From Umbilicaria muhlenbergii (lineage: Eukaryota; Ascomycota; Lecanoromycetes; Umbilicariales; Umbilicariaceae): a DNA stretch of 64,000 nt. The translations under genes were made by a program, and so were the position numbers. This document shows positions 11,411 to 21,360 of the stretch, piece by piece (positions within the stretch are counted from its first letter, which is position 1; every line of letters starts with the position of its first letter). The stretch is from NCBI GenBank assembly GCA_000611775.1, contig KK106981.1:8975431-9039430 (forward strand). The letters run 5' to 3'. The notes under the pieces are model-generated. The model did not search any database. It was not told the DNA's origin and saw only the letters and a list, made by a program, of their open reading frames with translations.

Positions 11411-11940
11411 TGTGAGATCGTTGTCGCTCTCGCCGTCGTTGCTGGTCTTGTGCTCGTCTTCGATGGCGTGTTCGTCGTCGAAGGGGTTTGCCTCACTCGG
11501 CTCTTGATTGCCGACGATCTCGTGGTCGTCGCTGAAGGGGTTCTCGTCCCCACCGGCAAGAGAATCTACGTCGCGTTCGCTTTGCGACAAGTCCAGGGAA
11601 GATGGCTCGGACAGCCCATCGTCACTGTCCTCGAATGGGTGTGCGGGACTCGCATTCGGCGAGAGATACGCTCTGGTCGATGCTGGGCTATAGTCAGTAA
11701 TTTTACCTTTCTGTATATATATCGTTCTTGTCCAAGCTTGAGACAACAGATGAACTTACAGGCGACGCTTCCTGACCGGAAGAACATTATTCCGTGATCG
11801 ACACTAGGATATGGAAGCCTGTACGACTTGCCGAGATCAAAGCCAATGGGCGCTGCTCGGTTAGTGCTGGCGTCAATTAGCGGCCGCTGCCGAACTCTAA
11901 TTTCCAGGTTTCGTCGTGTGCCTGGTGCAAATTCCGTCAT
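11411..11940 (-). other. Possible N-terminal coding extension of Exo70 (acidic, NPF motifs)
   Basis: Upstream of the Exo70 ATG the frame is open to 11682. It can join, through a 77-bp intron (11683-11759, GTAAGT donor, ACTGAC branch, CCCAG acceptor), to a 60-codon exon beginning MTEFAPGTRRNLEIRV at 11940. Phase is kept, and the combined protein would be 804 aa. The added part is rich in Asp/Glu/Ser and contains two Asn-Pro-Phe motifs (DENPFSDD and EANPFDDE), which are EH-domain ligands. Alternative: a 5' UTR with an intron that happens to be open. RNA evidence is needed; the family-length start at 11410 is the conservative choice. Confidence 0.4.
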
Positions 11941-12020
11941 GGTAAAGATAGCACCCTCGCAAATTACCATGTTTCATCGCATTTCCTACTCGATGTACTG
12001 CCCTTCGAGGGCCTGTACAG

Positions 12021-14417
12021 TTGCTTACTATGGCTTCTCACCTCCTCGTTAAGAAAACTATTAATCGATCAGCGCTTCTCCTTCTCGGATCTTCTTTAGC
12101 TTATAGTGTTCATCGCAAGACAGGCCGACTACGCACAGAGAGCACCTCAGACGTCCATTGGCCACACACTCGGCCCATCGTCGCGTTACAGAAGCAACAT
12201 GGCGATACTCAGCAGCTTCCGGGTGAATTGGATGGCGAAGAAATGGCTTCGTCACAGTCAGAACCCTCGACTGAAATCGGGTCAGAAGATGAAACTAGCA
12301 GTGACGATGATAGCACTTCCTGGGCGTCCTTCACCTCCAAATTCTCAAGCACACGGGACTCGATATCTGCCATAGAGTGGTCTTCTATTGGCGACACCAT
12401 TACTAACTATATAATCCCCGATTGGGCCAAAGCCCTCCCTGGGTACATTACAAAGCTACAGCGCGAACTGGACATGGCTCCCGGCTCACTAGCGGACGAG
12501 ATCTGGCAAGAAGCGCATGACCCTGACATTCACCCTGAGATAAGCAGAGAAGCAAGAGTGAGGATCGGAAAGGAAATATGCAATGAGGAGAAAGCGTTTA
12601 GGAAGCGCAGGAAAGAATACACTGCGAAAGCGCTCGCACGTTACTTGGGCGTCCCAGAAGAGGAAGTCGACCCTGAAGATGTACCTACGATAGCAATGTG
12701 TGGATCTGGTGGTGGTCTGCGGGCATTGGTGGCTGGCGCTGGATCATATCTAAGTGCGCAGGACGCAGGCTTATTCGACTGCGTAATGTACACATCGGGT
12801 GTAAGCGGTAGTTGCTGGCTTCAGACCTTGTACAACTCTAGCTTAGGAGGTGGGAGATATGACACGCTGGTGGAACATCTCAAGAAGAGGATTGGAGTCC
12901 ATATCGCATTTCCGCCTACAGCGTTGGGCCTGCTCACCACGGCACCTACGAATAAGTTCCTGCTTTCTGGCTTCGTGGAAAAGCTTAAAGGAGACCCCTC
13001 TGCAGGTTTTAATTTCAACCTAGTCGATCTTTATGGAATTCTTCTGGCGTCAAGGCTACTTGTGCCTCGAGGAGAGCTAGGGGTTGATGATCGCGATCTC
13101 AAGTTATCTAACCAACGAGCCTATGTTGACCATGGTGCCAATCCGATGCCTCTATACACTGCGGTCAGACATGAGATTCCCGTTGAAGAGAAGAAGACCA
13201 AAGGGGAGAAAATCGAAGGCAGGGCATCTGAAGAAACCAAAGAGAAAGCAAAGCAAGAAGCCTGGTTCCAATGGTTTGAGTTTTCCCCATATGAGTTTTG
13301 GTGCGAAGAGCTAGAAGCTGGCATCCCCACCTGGAGTATTGGCCGACGATTTCACAAAGGCTGTAATGTTCCTCCACGAGAAGATGGGTTCGGGCTGCCT
13401 GAATTGCGTGTGCCGTTCTTGATGGGTATCTGGGGCTCTGCATTCTGCGCCACACTGTCGCATTACTACAAGGAGATTCGTCCAGTGGTCAAAGGCCTAA
13501 CTGGTTTCGGTGGCTTGGACGGACTCATTGAAGAAAGGAACGACGATTTGATCAAAGTCCATCCAATCGACCCGGCCTATATCCCCAACTACGTCCTTGG
13601 ACTAGAAGACCAACTCCCATCGACCTGTCCCAAAAGCCTCTTCAGCACCGAGGATCTACAGCTCATGGACGCCGGCATGTCGAACAACCTACCCATCTAT
13701 CCGCTTCTCAGACCTGGCCGTGACGTCGACATCCTTATCGCCTTCGACGCATCCGCAGACATCAAGACAGAAAACTGGCTATCCGTCGCCGAAGGCTACG
13801 CCTGCGAACGCGGCTTCAAAGGCTGGCCCACCGGCGCCGGCTGGCCCAAGCCCGAACCATCTAAACCCTCCACGCCGCAAGAACTCTCCGCCGCCGAAGC
13901 CAGCAGCGCCCAAGAAGCCGCCGGCAAAATCGCCACCGCCCGCGAGCAGCAGCGCGAAAGCGACAACAGCACCCAAGCCTCCATCGCCCACGACTCCCCT
14001 ATATCCCCCACCTCCCCCGACCTCAGCTACTGCACCATCTGGATCGGCAGCACCTCCGCCTCCCCCACCCCCGCAAGCAAACCCCTCTCCCCCACCACCT
14101 TCACCCACCCCCTCCCCCCAACCTCCGACGGCCTCGCCCTCATCTACTTCCCCCTGCTCCCCAACCCCGCCCTCCCCAACGTCGATCCCAACACCGCCGA
14201 CTACATGAGCACGTGGAATTTCGTGTACACGCCCGAGGAAATCGACCAGGTGGTTCGGCTGGCACGGGCGAATTTCGAGGAGGGGAGGGAGCAGACGCGG
14301 AGGTGCGTGAGGGCTGTTTGGGAGGGGAAGAGGCGGAGGAGGAGGGGGAGGGAGGAGGGGGAGAGGGTGGGGTTGTGGGAGGGGAGGTGGAGGGATGGGG
14401 GGGATTGTTTCTGTTGA
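12021..14417 (+). CDS. Cytosolic phospholipase A2-type lipase (cPLA2 family)
   Basis: A single 798-residue frame. Around residue 225-233 is the glycine-rich oxyanion segment AMCGSGGGLRALVAG. At about 259-265 is the nucleophile elbow SGVSGSCW (GxSGS). At about 549-556 is LMDAGMSNNLPIYPLL with the catalytic Asp of the Ser/Asp dyad. Together these define the PLA2_B/cPLA2 catalytic domain, which hydrolyses acyl esters of glycerophospholipids. The N terminus (MASHLLVKKTINRSALLLLG, starting at a second ATG at 12030) is basic and hydrophobic and could be a mitochondrial or membrane-targeting sequence; that is inference. The final 40 residues are Arg/Glu/Gly-rich and encoded by an almost pure purine tract. 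The C-terminal third is Pro/Ser-rich. It starts about 80 bp from the possible upstream Exo70 exon, so the two may share a bidirectional promoter. Confidence 0.88.
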   Translation: MLTMASHLLVKKTINRSALLLLGSSLAYSVHRKTGRLRTESTSDVHWPHTRPIVALQKQHGDTQQLPGELDGEEMASSQSEPSTEIGSEDETSSDDDSTSWASFTSKFSSTRDSISAIEWSSIGDTITNYIIPDWAKALPGYITKLQRELDMAPGSLADEIWQEAHDPDIHPEISREARVRIGKEICNEEKAFRKRRKEYTAKALARYLGVPEEEVDPEDVPTIAMCGSGGGLRALVAGAGSYLSAQDAGLFDCVMYTSGVSGSCWLQTLYNSSLGGGRYDTLVEHLKKRIGVHIAFPPTALGLLTTAPTNKFLLSGFVEKLKGDPSAGFNFNLVDLYGILLASRLLVPRGELGVDDRDLKLSNQRAYVDHGANPMPLYTAVRHEIPVEEKKTKGEKIEGRASEETKEKAKQEAWFQWFEFSPYEFWCEELEAGIPTWSIGRRFHKGCNVPPREDGFGLPELRVPFLMGIWGSAFCATLSHYYKEIRPVVKGLTGFGGLDGLIEERNDDLIKVHPIDPAYIPNYVLGLEDQLPSTCPKSLFSTEDLQLMDAGMSNNLPIYPLLRPGRDVDILIAFDASADIKTENWLSVAEGYACERGFKGWPTGAGWPKPEPSKPSTPQELSAAEASSAQEAAGKIATAREQQRESDNSTQASIAHDSPISPTSPDLSYCTIWIGSTSASPTPASKPLSPTTFTHPLPPTSDGLALIYFPLLPNPALPNVDPNTADYMSTWNFVYTPEEIDQVVRLARANFEEGREQTRRCVRAVWEGKRRRRRGREEGERVGLWEGRWRDGGDCFC

Positions 14418-15085
14418 TAGGGGGGAGAGGGAAGGAGAGGAGGAGGGGAGGGGAAGGGGGGTAGACCTTTTTTCGATCTGTTGGGGTGGGTTTGGAGTGG
14501 GGGGATCGGGGTTTGTTTAGATGGGAGGTTGTTCAGAGGCTGGGCTGGTTCGAGTCCTCTGTGGAATGGATTTCTGGTATCAGGTCCTCTATATGAGGCG
14601 AGTAATTCATGGTCTATAGATGATTGTGTTTTTTAGATAGCTAATACATTGGTGATTGTGATGTTGTACCATTGTGAACAAGAGCTCGTTTCCACCTTGC
14701 GGTCCCATTACGGAAAAGGGGCAGAGATCTATTCTTGACCAATAGTAATTATCAATTCTGTCAAAACTCTTCTATCAGGATGTTTTCGAAGGCTGGTTTT
14801 GGACGGACTTGAAAGATGTCCTAATGTTTTCGAACGTCCGACTACATTTGAAAAAAATCATATCTGTCTAGGGCCATTCGAATCCAAAATGTATCTCAAC
14901 AATATCTCATTATCACTACATCCCAAGGGGTATTTGCAGAAAGAAAAGAAAAGCCGTAAGCGGAGCATTACACACACCAGATAATTAATATCGACAACGA
15001 ACAGCACAATTTTCCCTGCCCCGTCGCCCAAACTCCATCCCACATCTCCACCTCCATTCCAATCCCATCCCAATCCCCGTCCCCA
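14418..15085. other. Convergent intergenic region
   Basis: Gap between the 3' ends of the phospholipase (+) and CDP-DAG synthase (-). The first 55 bp continue the G-rich purine tract that covers the phospholipase C terminus. The rest is AT-richer and without recognisable genes. Confidence 0.4.
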
Positions 15086-16683
15086 TCATCTCCTCCTCCC
15101 AATCTCCCCGACCAAACAACTCAAAACCTTCTCCTTCAGCACCCCCGAATTAACCAGATGTTTCGCCAACCCCCTCACGACCTCCACCTGCTCCTCGCCC
15201 GTCAACCCCATCATCGCCGTCTCAATCACATCCCCCACGCTAGCCTTATACACAGCGATGAAGCTCTGATAGTACATGAAAGCGAAAAACCCCATGATGA
15301 ACTGGCAGTCCATGCGGTCAGTGATACCGCCATGGCCGGGGATGGATTCCCCGAAATCTTTGACTTTGAAGGTGCGTTTGAGACCGGAGGCGAAGAAGCC
15401 GCCGAAGGGGGCGATGAGAGAGGCGAAGGTGGCGAAGACGAGGATGTGGAATTGCATGGGTGCGATGTGGAAGGTTTGCGTGTTGCCGAGGAAGCGGGGG
15501 AGGTGGTAGGGTTGCGGGATGAAGACTGGGTTGGGGCTGCAGGATAGGCCTGTGAGGATGTTGGCGCCAAGGTCCTGGGATGATGGGTTAGTGTGTTTAT
15601 GGGGAAGGGTATAGAAAGGTTATAACTAGGGAATAGTACGTACGTTAACCGGACAGATGAAGTACTTGTAGCGCATTAGTACGTTGGTCATGCCGAATCC
15701 AAAGATTATGGTCAAGATCCAGGCTCCCACAAAGCCTTCGACGGTCTTTTTGGGAGAGAGCTTGATCAACTGCGTGCGGCCAAAAGTGATGCCGCAAATG
15801 TAGGCGAAGATGTCGTTGGTGATGACGAGGGAGGCGGGAAGGAAGAACCAGATCATGCCCTCGAAGATGTTGTTCATAACGAAGTGTGCTTGCACAACGA
15901 TTAGGTAAAGCGCCATATGCGTCCAGGCAAATTGGGTGAACTGAAAGCGGTAGTGGCCCTTCTGCAGGGACGCAACGAAGAAGACGAAGCCTGCCAAGCA
16001 TTAGACGCAGATTCTATTCGACCGCTTGTAAATGACGGGAGCCGTACCAATGACATATAGCATGAAGCTGATGAATCGGTGATGTGTTGCAAAGGGCAGC
16101 AGCACCTTGTCCACCAGGACGATGTGCTTGAAGTAATATATCACACTCTCTCCGTACAGAAAGTACATTGTCGTGCCCAGGAAATACCAATTCAGAGACC
16201 TCGTGAATCGTAGGTTCTTCGCCCGACTCGGGACGTTTGCAATTGCAATAACTTCCTTGAACGAAACTATTTGAATTGCGGTAACAATACCGATCACGTA
16301 GATGTGCCCCGAAAGTAGGGCAGTGGAGAAAAAGGCGATCATAACAAGACTCCAGATGGTACGGGTGATGAAGGTCTGCTTCTTCTTTTCGTATTCAGAT
16401 TGAGGAGGAGTATCGACCTAATCGGCGCATTCAGATGCATCAGCTAGGCTGTTCAAACACGATCTTGGGAGAGACAGAGGTAGCGTCTGCCATCCCAAGG
16501 CCTAGGATTGGTAGGGAGGTGTACCTCCTCATTGCTTACTGCGCTTTTTCCGTCCATTCCAGCTTTTGTAGGACTTCCTGGCTCCGAAGCTCCTTCGCTA
16601 ATATCTGAGATGCTCGGCCTCCGCCCACCTTGGCCATTGCTGCCTCTGTGCTGAAATTTTACATTTCGATGTGCCTTTGCCAT
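15086..16683 (-). CDS. CDS1: Phosphatidate cytidylyltransferase (CDP-diacylglycerol synthase)
   Basis: Minus-strand exons 16525-16683, 16048-16417, 15644-15990 and 15086-15574 give 454 aa. Introns are 107, 57 and 69 bp, all GT-AG. A soluble Ser-rich N terminus precedes about eight membrane helices. The C-terminal part holds the CDP-DAG synthase signature, seen as SGLKRTFKVKDFGESIPGHG followed by GITDRMDC, with the Lys/Asp residues that bind CTP and Mg2+. Reaction: CTP + phosphatidate to CDP-DAG + PPi, in the ER, feeding phosphatidylinositol, phosphatidylserine and cardiolipin synthesis. Length fits the yeast enzyme. The first intron must be removed because it contains an in-frame stop. The gene faces away from the uvsD-like gene, with 586 bp between the starts. 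Confidence 0.94.
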
Positions 16684-17269
16684 GGCGTTCGCGCTGCGGA
16701 GGCGCAGGGAAATACTGGATTCTCCGGCAGCACCGACAAGCTCTTCGATGGCGCGCGCTCGTGATCCTCAGTAAGTTAAGGGAGTCTTCGGTGGGCGGAC
16801 GGGTCGAGGCCGGGTTTGCAGGCCGCAGTGAGGCCTTTGCGAGCACACAGGCGGGGGTGTTTCACGTGGGAAAAGGGCGCGCGTGGTAGAAGTCGACTTG
16901 TGAAAGAGCTCTCATTCCAAGTGAGTTACGACCTTGAAGGAAATGGCGTAGGTATGACAAGGGCATCAAAGTAAACAATGTTGTGCCGGTAGATGCACTC
17001 GTACCTACGGACGTACGTAGACCAGATCGCGATGATTCCTAATAGAAATAGTTTGGCGTCATCAGCTCTCGCCGCCTGAGATGAAGGGTTCAGCCTTGGC
17101 AGGCCCGGCAGGCTCCGGGGTTAAGCGAGAAACACGTGCAGCGTGAGATCGGAGACTCGATGGTGGTACCTGAGGGACCCCACGTACTTCCACCACTAGT
17201 CCACTCGGTGCGTTTATATGTAGGATTCTTCGGATTGCACCCTGACGACGGGCTCCATGAGGCTCTACT
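16684..17269. promoter_or_regulatory. Divergent promoter region CDS1 / uvsD-like
   Basis: 586 bp between two outward-facing start codons. No TATA element or other specific motif is convincing. Short open frames here overlap the 5' end of the cytidylyltransferase and are not credible genes. Confidence 0.35.
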
Positions 17270-19914
17270 GTGAATGGCATGGCCGATACAGACGAAGATG
17301 ACGGCTTTTCAGACGACGATCTCGATGCCTTACCCTCGGATGCCTTCTTAGAACTGCAGCAAGATGCAATTCGATCGACACAGCAAACAAACTCTCATGC
17401 ACAGGGTAGCACTCATAGGTCTGGATTACGTGGCTTGCCTGAGGGCCTTGAAAATGTAAATATAAGGCATCAAATTGCAACCGAAGATGAGTATCCTGTA
17501 CAGCCATCGTCGGATTATGGCGACCTCGATGAGGACATGCTTGATGGGGAAATCCTTGACGCCGGTGCTCAGCCTGCGATTACCGGACAGCAAGGAAACA
17601 CTCTTGCCCCGAGGGTAGTCGGAGAGAACACGCAGAGGGAGCAATGGAGACATCAGCGCTATGGCGCACCAGTTCCGGCACAGAAGCTCGTGCAGAAGCT
17701 CCAGGAGCACCAAAATATTCCACAGGAGCAGTCCGCACATGATGCAAAGGTCCAGACCGCCGACAGCCGCGATGTTCATCTCATGGAAATTGACGACGAA
17801 GTCCAAGCCATGTATGAAGAGAACGAAGAGCTGGGGGAGGTTGAGCGAAACGAAAATCTACAGCTACATATTGAGAAGGCATAGGTTAACTTGTATACAC
17901 ACCGTACTCTTTGCATGCTAATTTTCCATCAACAGCTTGTCCGGGAACGAGATACTCTACAGCAGGAATTGGAAACCGCCAACTCAAACGCCTTGTCCAG
18001 GGCTGGTGAGATTTCAATCATCAGGGCGAACCATGTCAAAGTTGTCAAGGAGTATGAAAAGAAATCCTTGGAGTTGCAGAAGATCCATGCAGATGAAGCG
18101 GCACGCCAGAGAGCCGAGATAGAGAAAGCCCGGGCGGAAAGGGAAAGGATTGCAACAGAGATCGAATTTCTGAAGCGTGACTTGACCGAGGAAGCTGGAC
18201 GGGTCAGGAACCTGACAAGAAATGCCAAAACTGGCGGGGGTAAACCCCCTGTATCAAAGACCGCGGCTGGTGCCGATGTCGTCGCGACTCCGAAGAAGGG
18301 TCTGGCCTTGCCATACCGCGATGGATTCGACGACGATGAGATCATGGTGGTGTCTCCGTCGAAGACTCCCAACAAGCCCAAAGCTGTAACCCCCAAGGCC
18401 GGAGCAAAGAGAAAGAGGAAGCCTACAGAGGATAGCCCTGCACAGCCACTGCATCTAAGCCTGCCAAAAGGAGATGATGGGCCTAGACCTACAGATCCTT
18501 CGAAAGAGTCTCCGTCTAAAGCTGTGGACCATGTACAACCCATTTCGAGAATCGAAGATACAAGATTTGAGGTACTGACTCGTCCTACCTTTTATGGCCA
18601 AAGCTAAAGCAGCAATAGTTCACCCAGCAAATTTTGAATCATCGGCTTCATCGAGGGCACAAGCGGTCCTTCGAGGTACTGGCGAATCATGCCTTTCCCT
18701 CGGACAAGGACAAGCCACTATCGACGAGGCTCCTGGATCAGATGTCTCTGCTCGGGCTCAAACAAAATGTTACAGACTTCCCAGCTGCTGTCGGTCATAT
18801 CATCATCTCATTGTGGTCGCAATGTATCAAGGAAGAATTTGTATGTACACCGGCATGTACTTGCAACTCCAGCTAAGAGGACGTACAGTACAACCCTCTG
18901 GAACTACTCGTCGACTTCGTGAAATTCATTCTCGTCCTTAGTACCGCATCTACTGCCTCCCACTTGATCGACGAGGTCGTACCGCTCGCTCAAATCACGG
19001 CCGATATCAACGCCATCCCGCGCCATAAGCGCCAATCTTCATCCCAGCTCAAAGAGGAAATCAGCACCAACGACTGCCTCCAGATCCTCTACCTTGTAGC
19101 CTGTGGCTGCCTGCGCGACGCCGAAGACCTGATCCGCTTCTGGCGCTTCATGCGCTTCGACTTCATCCTAATGATCCTCAGTGTGAACCAACCACTACCC
19201 GACATCCAAACCATGCTCTCCCTCCTACGCACCAGCGTCCTCGAGAACTCCTTCGCCACCATCGTCTCGGTCGGAGCGCACGATCAGCGCGTGTGCGAGA
19301 AACACGTCATCAATAACATGACGCTTTTACTCATCGACGTGCCCCGAGTCGCGGATGGAGAGCAGCCGTACGATACCGTCGAGGTCGCGGAACTGAGACT
19401 TCAAGTCCTCGATCTGATGGAGACGATGTGCGATACGAAACACGGGGGGGAGGCGTTGGCGCTGGATCCGTACGCGATTGGGAGGTTGGTGAGGGTTATG
19501 AATGATGAATTGGATGCGCTCTATGACTATACCTACGGCCACGACCTCAAGTACTGCTTCCCCCTTCTCCTTCCTGCGCCTGCCTTCACACACCACTACC
19601 AGTACAAGTCCGCGACGCTGACATGTTCAATGAATCACAGAGCCGAGCTTGTCAACCGCGCCACACGCTTGCTTTTCCATCTCACGTCCGCCTATTCTAA
19701 CCTTGTGAACATGCGGACTAAACTCGCCGTCATACCGGGCGGGTCCCATAAGCACCTTATTGCGCTCACGAGGTTGGCGTTTAGTGAGGGGGTTTTTCTT
19801 GAGCAGGGGATTGAGGATGATGTGGTGGAGTGCGCGCATCAGATGTTGGAGGAGTCGGTCACGCCGGAGGAGGGGGAGGCGTTGTTGGGGGCTTTTTCGA
19901 GTGGGAGGCAGTGA
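17270..19914 (+). CDS. uvsD: DNA-damage checkpoint protein, ATRIP/Rad26/UvsD family
   Basis: Exons 17270-17878, 17936-18571, 18619-18840, 18889-19550 and 19641-19914 give 800 aa (a second ATG at 17279 is also possible). The N terminus is acidic (TDEDDGFSDDDLDALPSDAF), then a coiled coil runs across the first junction (HIEK joined to LVRERDTLQQELE). Lys-rich basic segments (AGAKRKRKPTE) are likely nuclear signals. The C-terminal domain includes LYLVACGCLRDAEDLIRFWR, DPYAIGRLVRVMNDELDALY and AVIPGGSHKHLIALTRLAFS, as in fungal Rad26/UvsD. Known role: partner of the ATR/Mec1 kinase on RPA-coated ssDNA. The last intron (90 bp, in frame) is called because removing it restores a YGHDLKAELVN segment. 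The first intron needs a GC donor (17879-17935); a GT alternative at about 17838 would shorten the coiled coil. Confidence 0.82.
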
Positions 19915-21360
19915 GGGGGAGGTGGAGGGAGTGGGCGCAAAGGTTAAGGGTTTGTATGTGTTGGGGTGGGGTTGAGGGGTTCGGCGCAGGGCTGGTTTTT
20001 GCTGTTTCTATTGTATATTTCCTAGCAAACCAGACAGCGGTAGTTTCTTGCTAGTAGGAAATAGTTGCGGTTCTGGCTAGCACATGGAGCAGAGTATGCC
20101 ATGAACATAGTGATCAGTGATAAACCATCACATCCTACTTTTATTCTCCGTTCCCTTACTTCTTCCCCTTCTCTACTCCATCTCCTTCACTTCCCACAAC
20201 ACTCGGTCATTTCTCCATGACTCGTCCTACCTGTACCTCCTACAAACCAACCACCTACCCCCTCCAACCCCGATACTTCCCAAACCAACCCTCCCCATCT
20301 ACCAACCCAACACCCTTAACGGAAGTACCCCACCCACCACCTCCGCGCTCGTCAGCTCACCTGAGACCAGATCACCTCCCTGCAGAATGCCTCGTACCTG
20401 TATCTCTAGCCAGCTACGTAGCCGGCCCGTCCTTGGTTTCATCCTGTCTGTCTCCTATCATACCTTCTTCCCATCTGTACGCGTTGGGGTGGTCGGTGAT
20501 GGGGGTATGGGAAAGGGAAGCGGTGATGGAGGAAATCGCGAAGGTTTGGGGAGTGGGGGTGGAGGAAACCGCGGATGTTTGGGGAGTAGGGTGGGAGGAA
20601 ATCGCGTAGGTTCGGGGAGTGGGGAAGGTGGGAATTTTTCCCCCTGGGGGGGGGGTTAGAAGAAGGGGTGAGAAGAGGGGGAGGATTGGGGTGATGGTTG
20701 TGGTGGATAGGATATTGATCATTGAGGCGTTGGAAGGCGGGCTGGCACAATGGACGCCGATACTGTGCGCGCGGTATTTTCAGATGAGAGCACAGATGCT
20801 GTGGGATTCAACCTCGTCTGCATGGTGTTGGATCTTTCTGCTTGATAGCTATGGTCGTCCCTCCATCCTTCCCGGGTTCTGAGAAAAGGACAGCTTTCTC
20901 TGCCGTTCCCAAACTGCCCGCAGCTGGACAATGTAGGTTGAAGCGTACACTGCCAGCTCCACCTCTTCTCTCACATTTTTCCGCCTGATCTACCCTTCTG
21001 CGCGTTGGTTACCGCTTCCTTTGTACAAGGCATCAGTGAGCTCTTCGTTCCTCCATAGCACTGGCGACAGAAAGATAGAGCCATGGTGCTTCCACCCTCT
21101 CATCGAATACGCTCCGCAAGCGTGATATCCTCTACCTTTCGCCTCACTCACCTCCCGCCCTCTTCCTCCTCACCCGCCCACCCAATCCTCTAAGAGCTTC
21201 CTCCTCTGATCCGGATGCGCCTCCAACACTCTCCTCATCGCATCCTCGGCGCTATCTTGCCCTCTCTCCACCACCGATTCTTCTCCACGCCCATCATGTA
21301 TCTATCGAAGATTTGGCAGATTAGATGAAAGTCTCGCACAAGCGTTTTCGAATCAGGAGC
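19915..21360. other. Convergent intergenic region with minisatellite
   Basis: 1.4 kb between the 3' ends of the uvsD-like gene and CTK2. The + strand at 20117-20430 is C/T-rich and low in complexity. A ~33-bp G-rich repeat follows (separate entry). Open frames up to 180 codons exist but are low-complexity and unlike proteins, so none is called. Confidence 0.4.
20525..20632. repeat. ~33-bp minisatellite, three copies
   Basis: Three adjacent units of the form GGAGGAAATCGCG-AGGTTTGGGGAGTGGG differ at a few positions (ATCGCGAAGG, ACCGCGGATG, ATCGCGTAGG). They are preceded by G-rich sequence and followed by a G10 run at about 20646-20655. This is non-coding on both strands by my reading. Confidence 0.75.

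Noticed and set aside
13720-14208. Pro/Ser-rich + frame and Gly-rich - frame within the phospholipase
   Set aside because: Out-of-phase readings of the C-rich third-position bias in the cPLA2 coding sequence.
14525-14575. GGTTCGAGTCC, a tRNA box-B-like sequence
   Set aside because: The flanking bases do not pair as a T stem, and no acceptor or anticodon arm can be drawn.
20117-20659. 180-codon + frame downstream of the uvsD-like gene
   Set aside because: C/T-rich low complexity followed by the G-rich minisatellite; no domain, and it reads through repeats.
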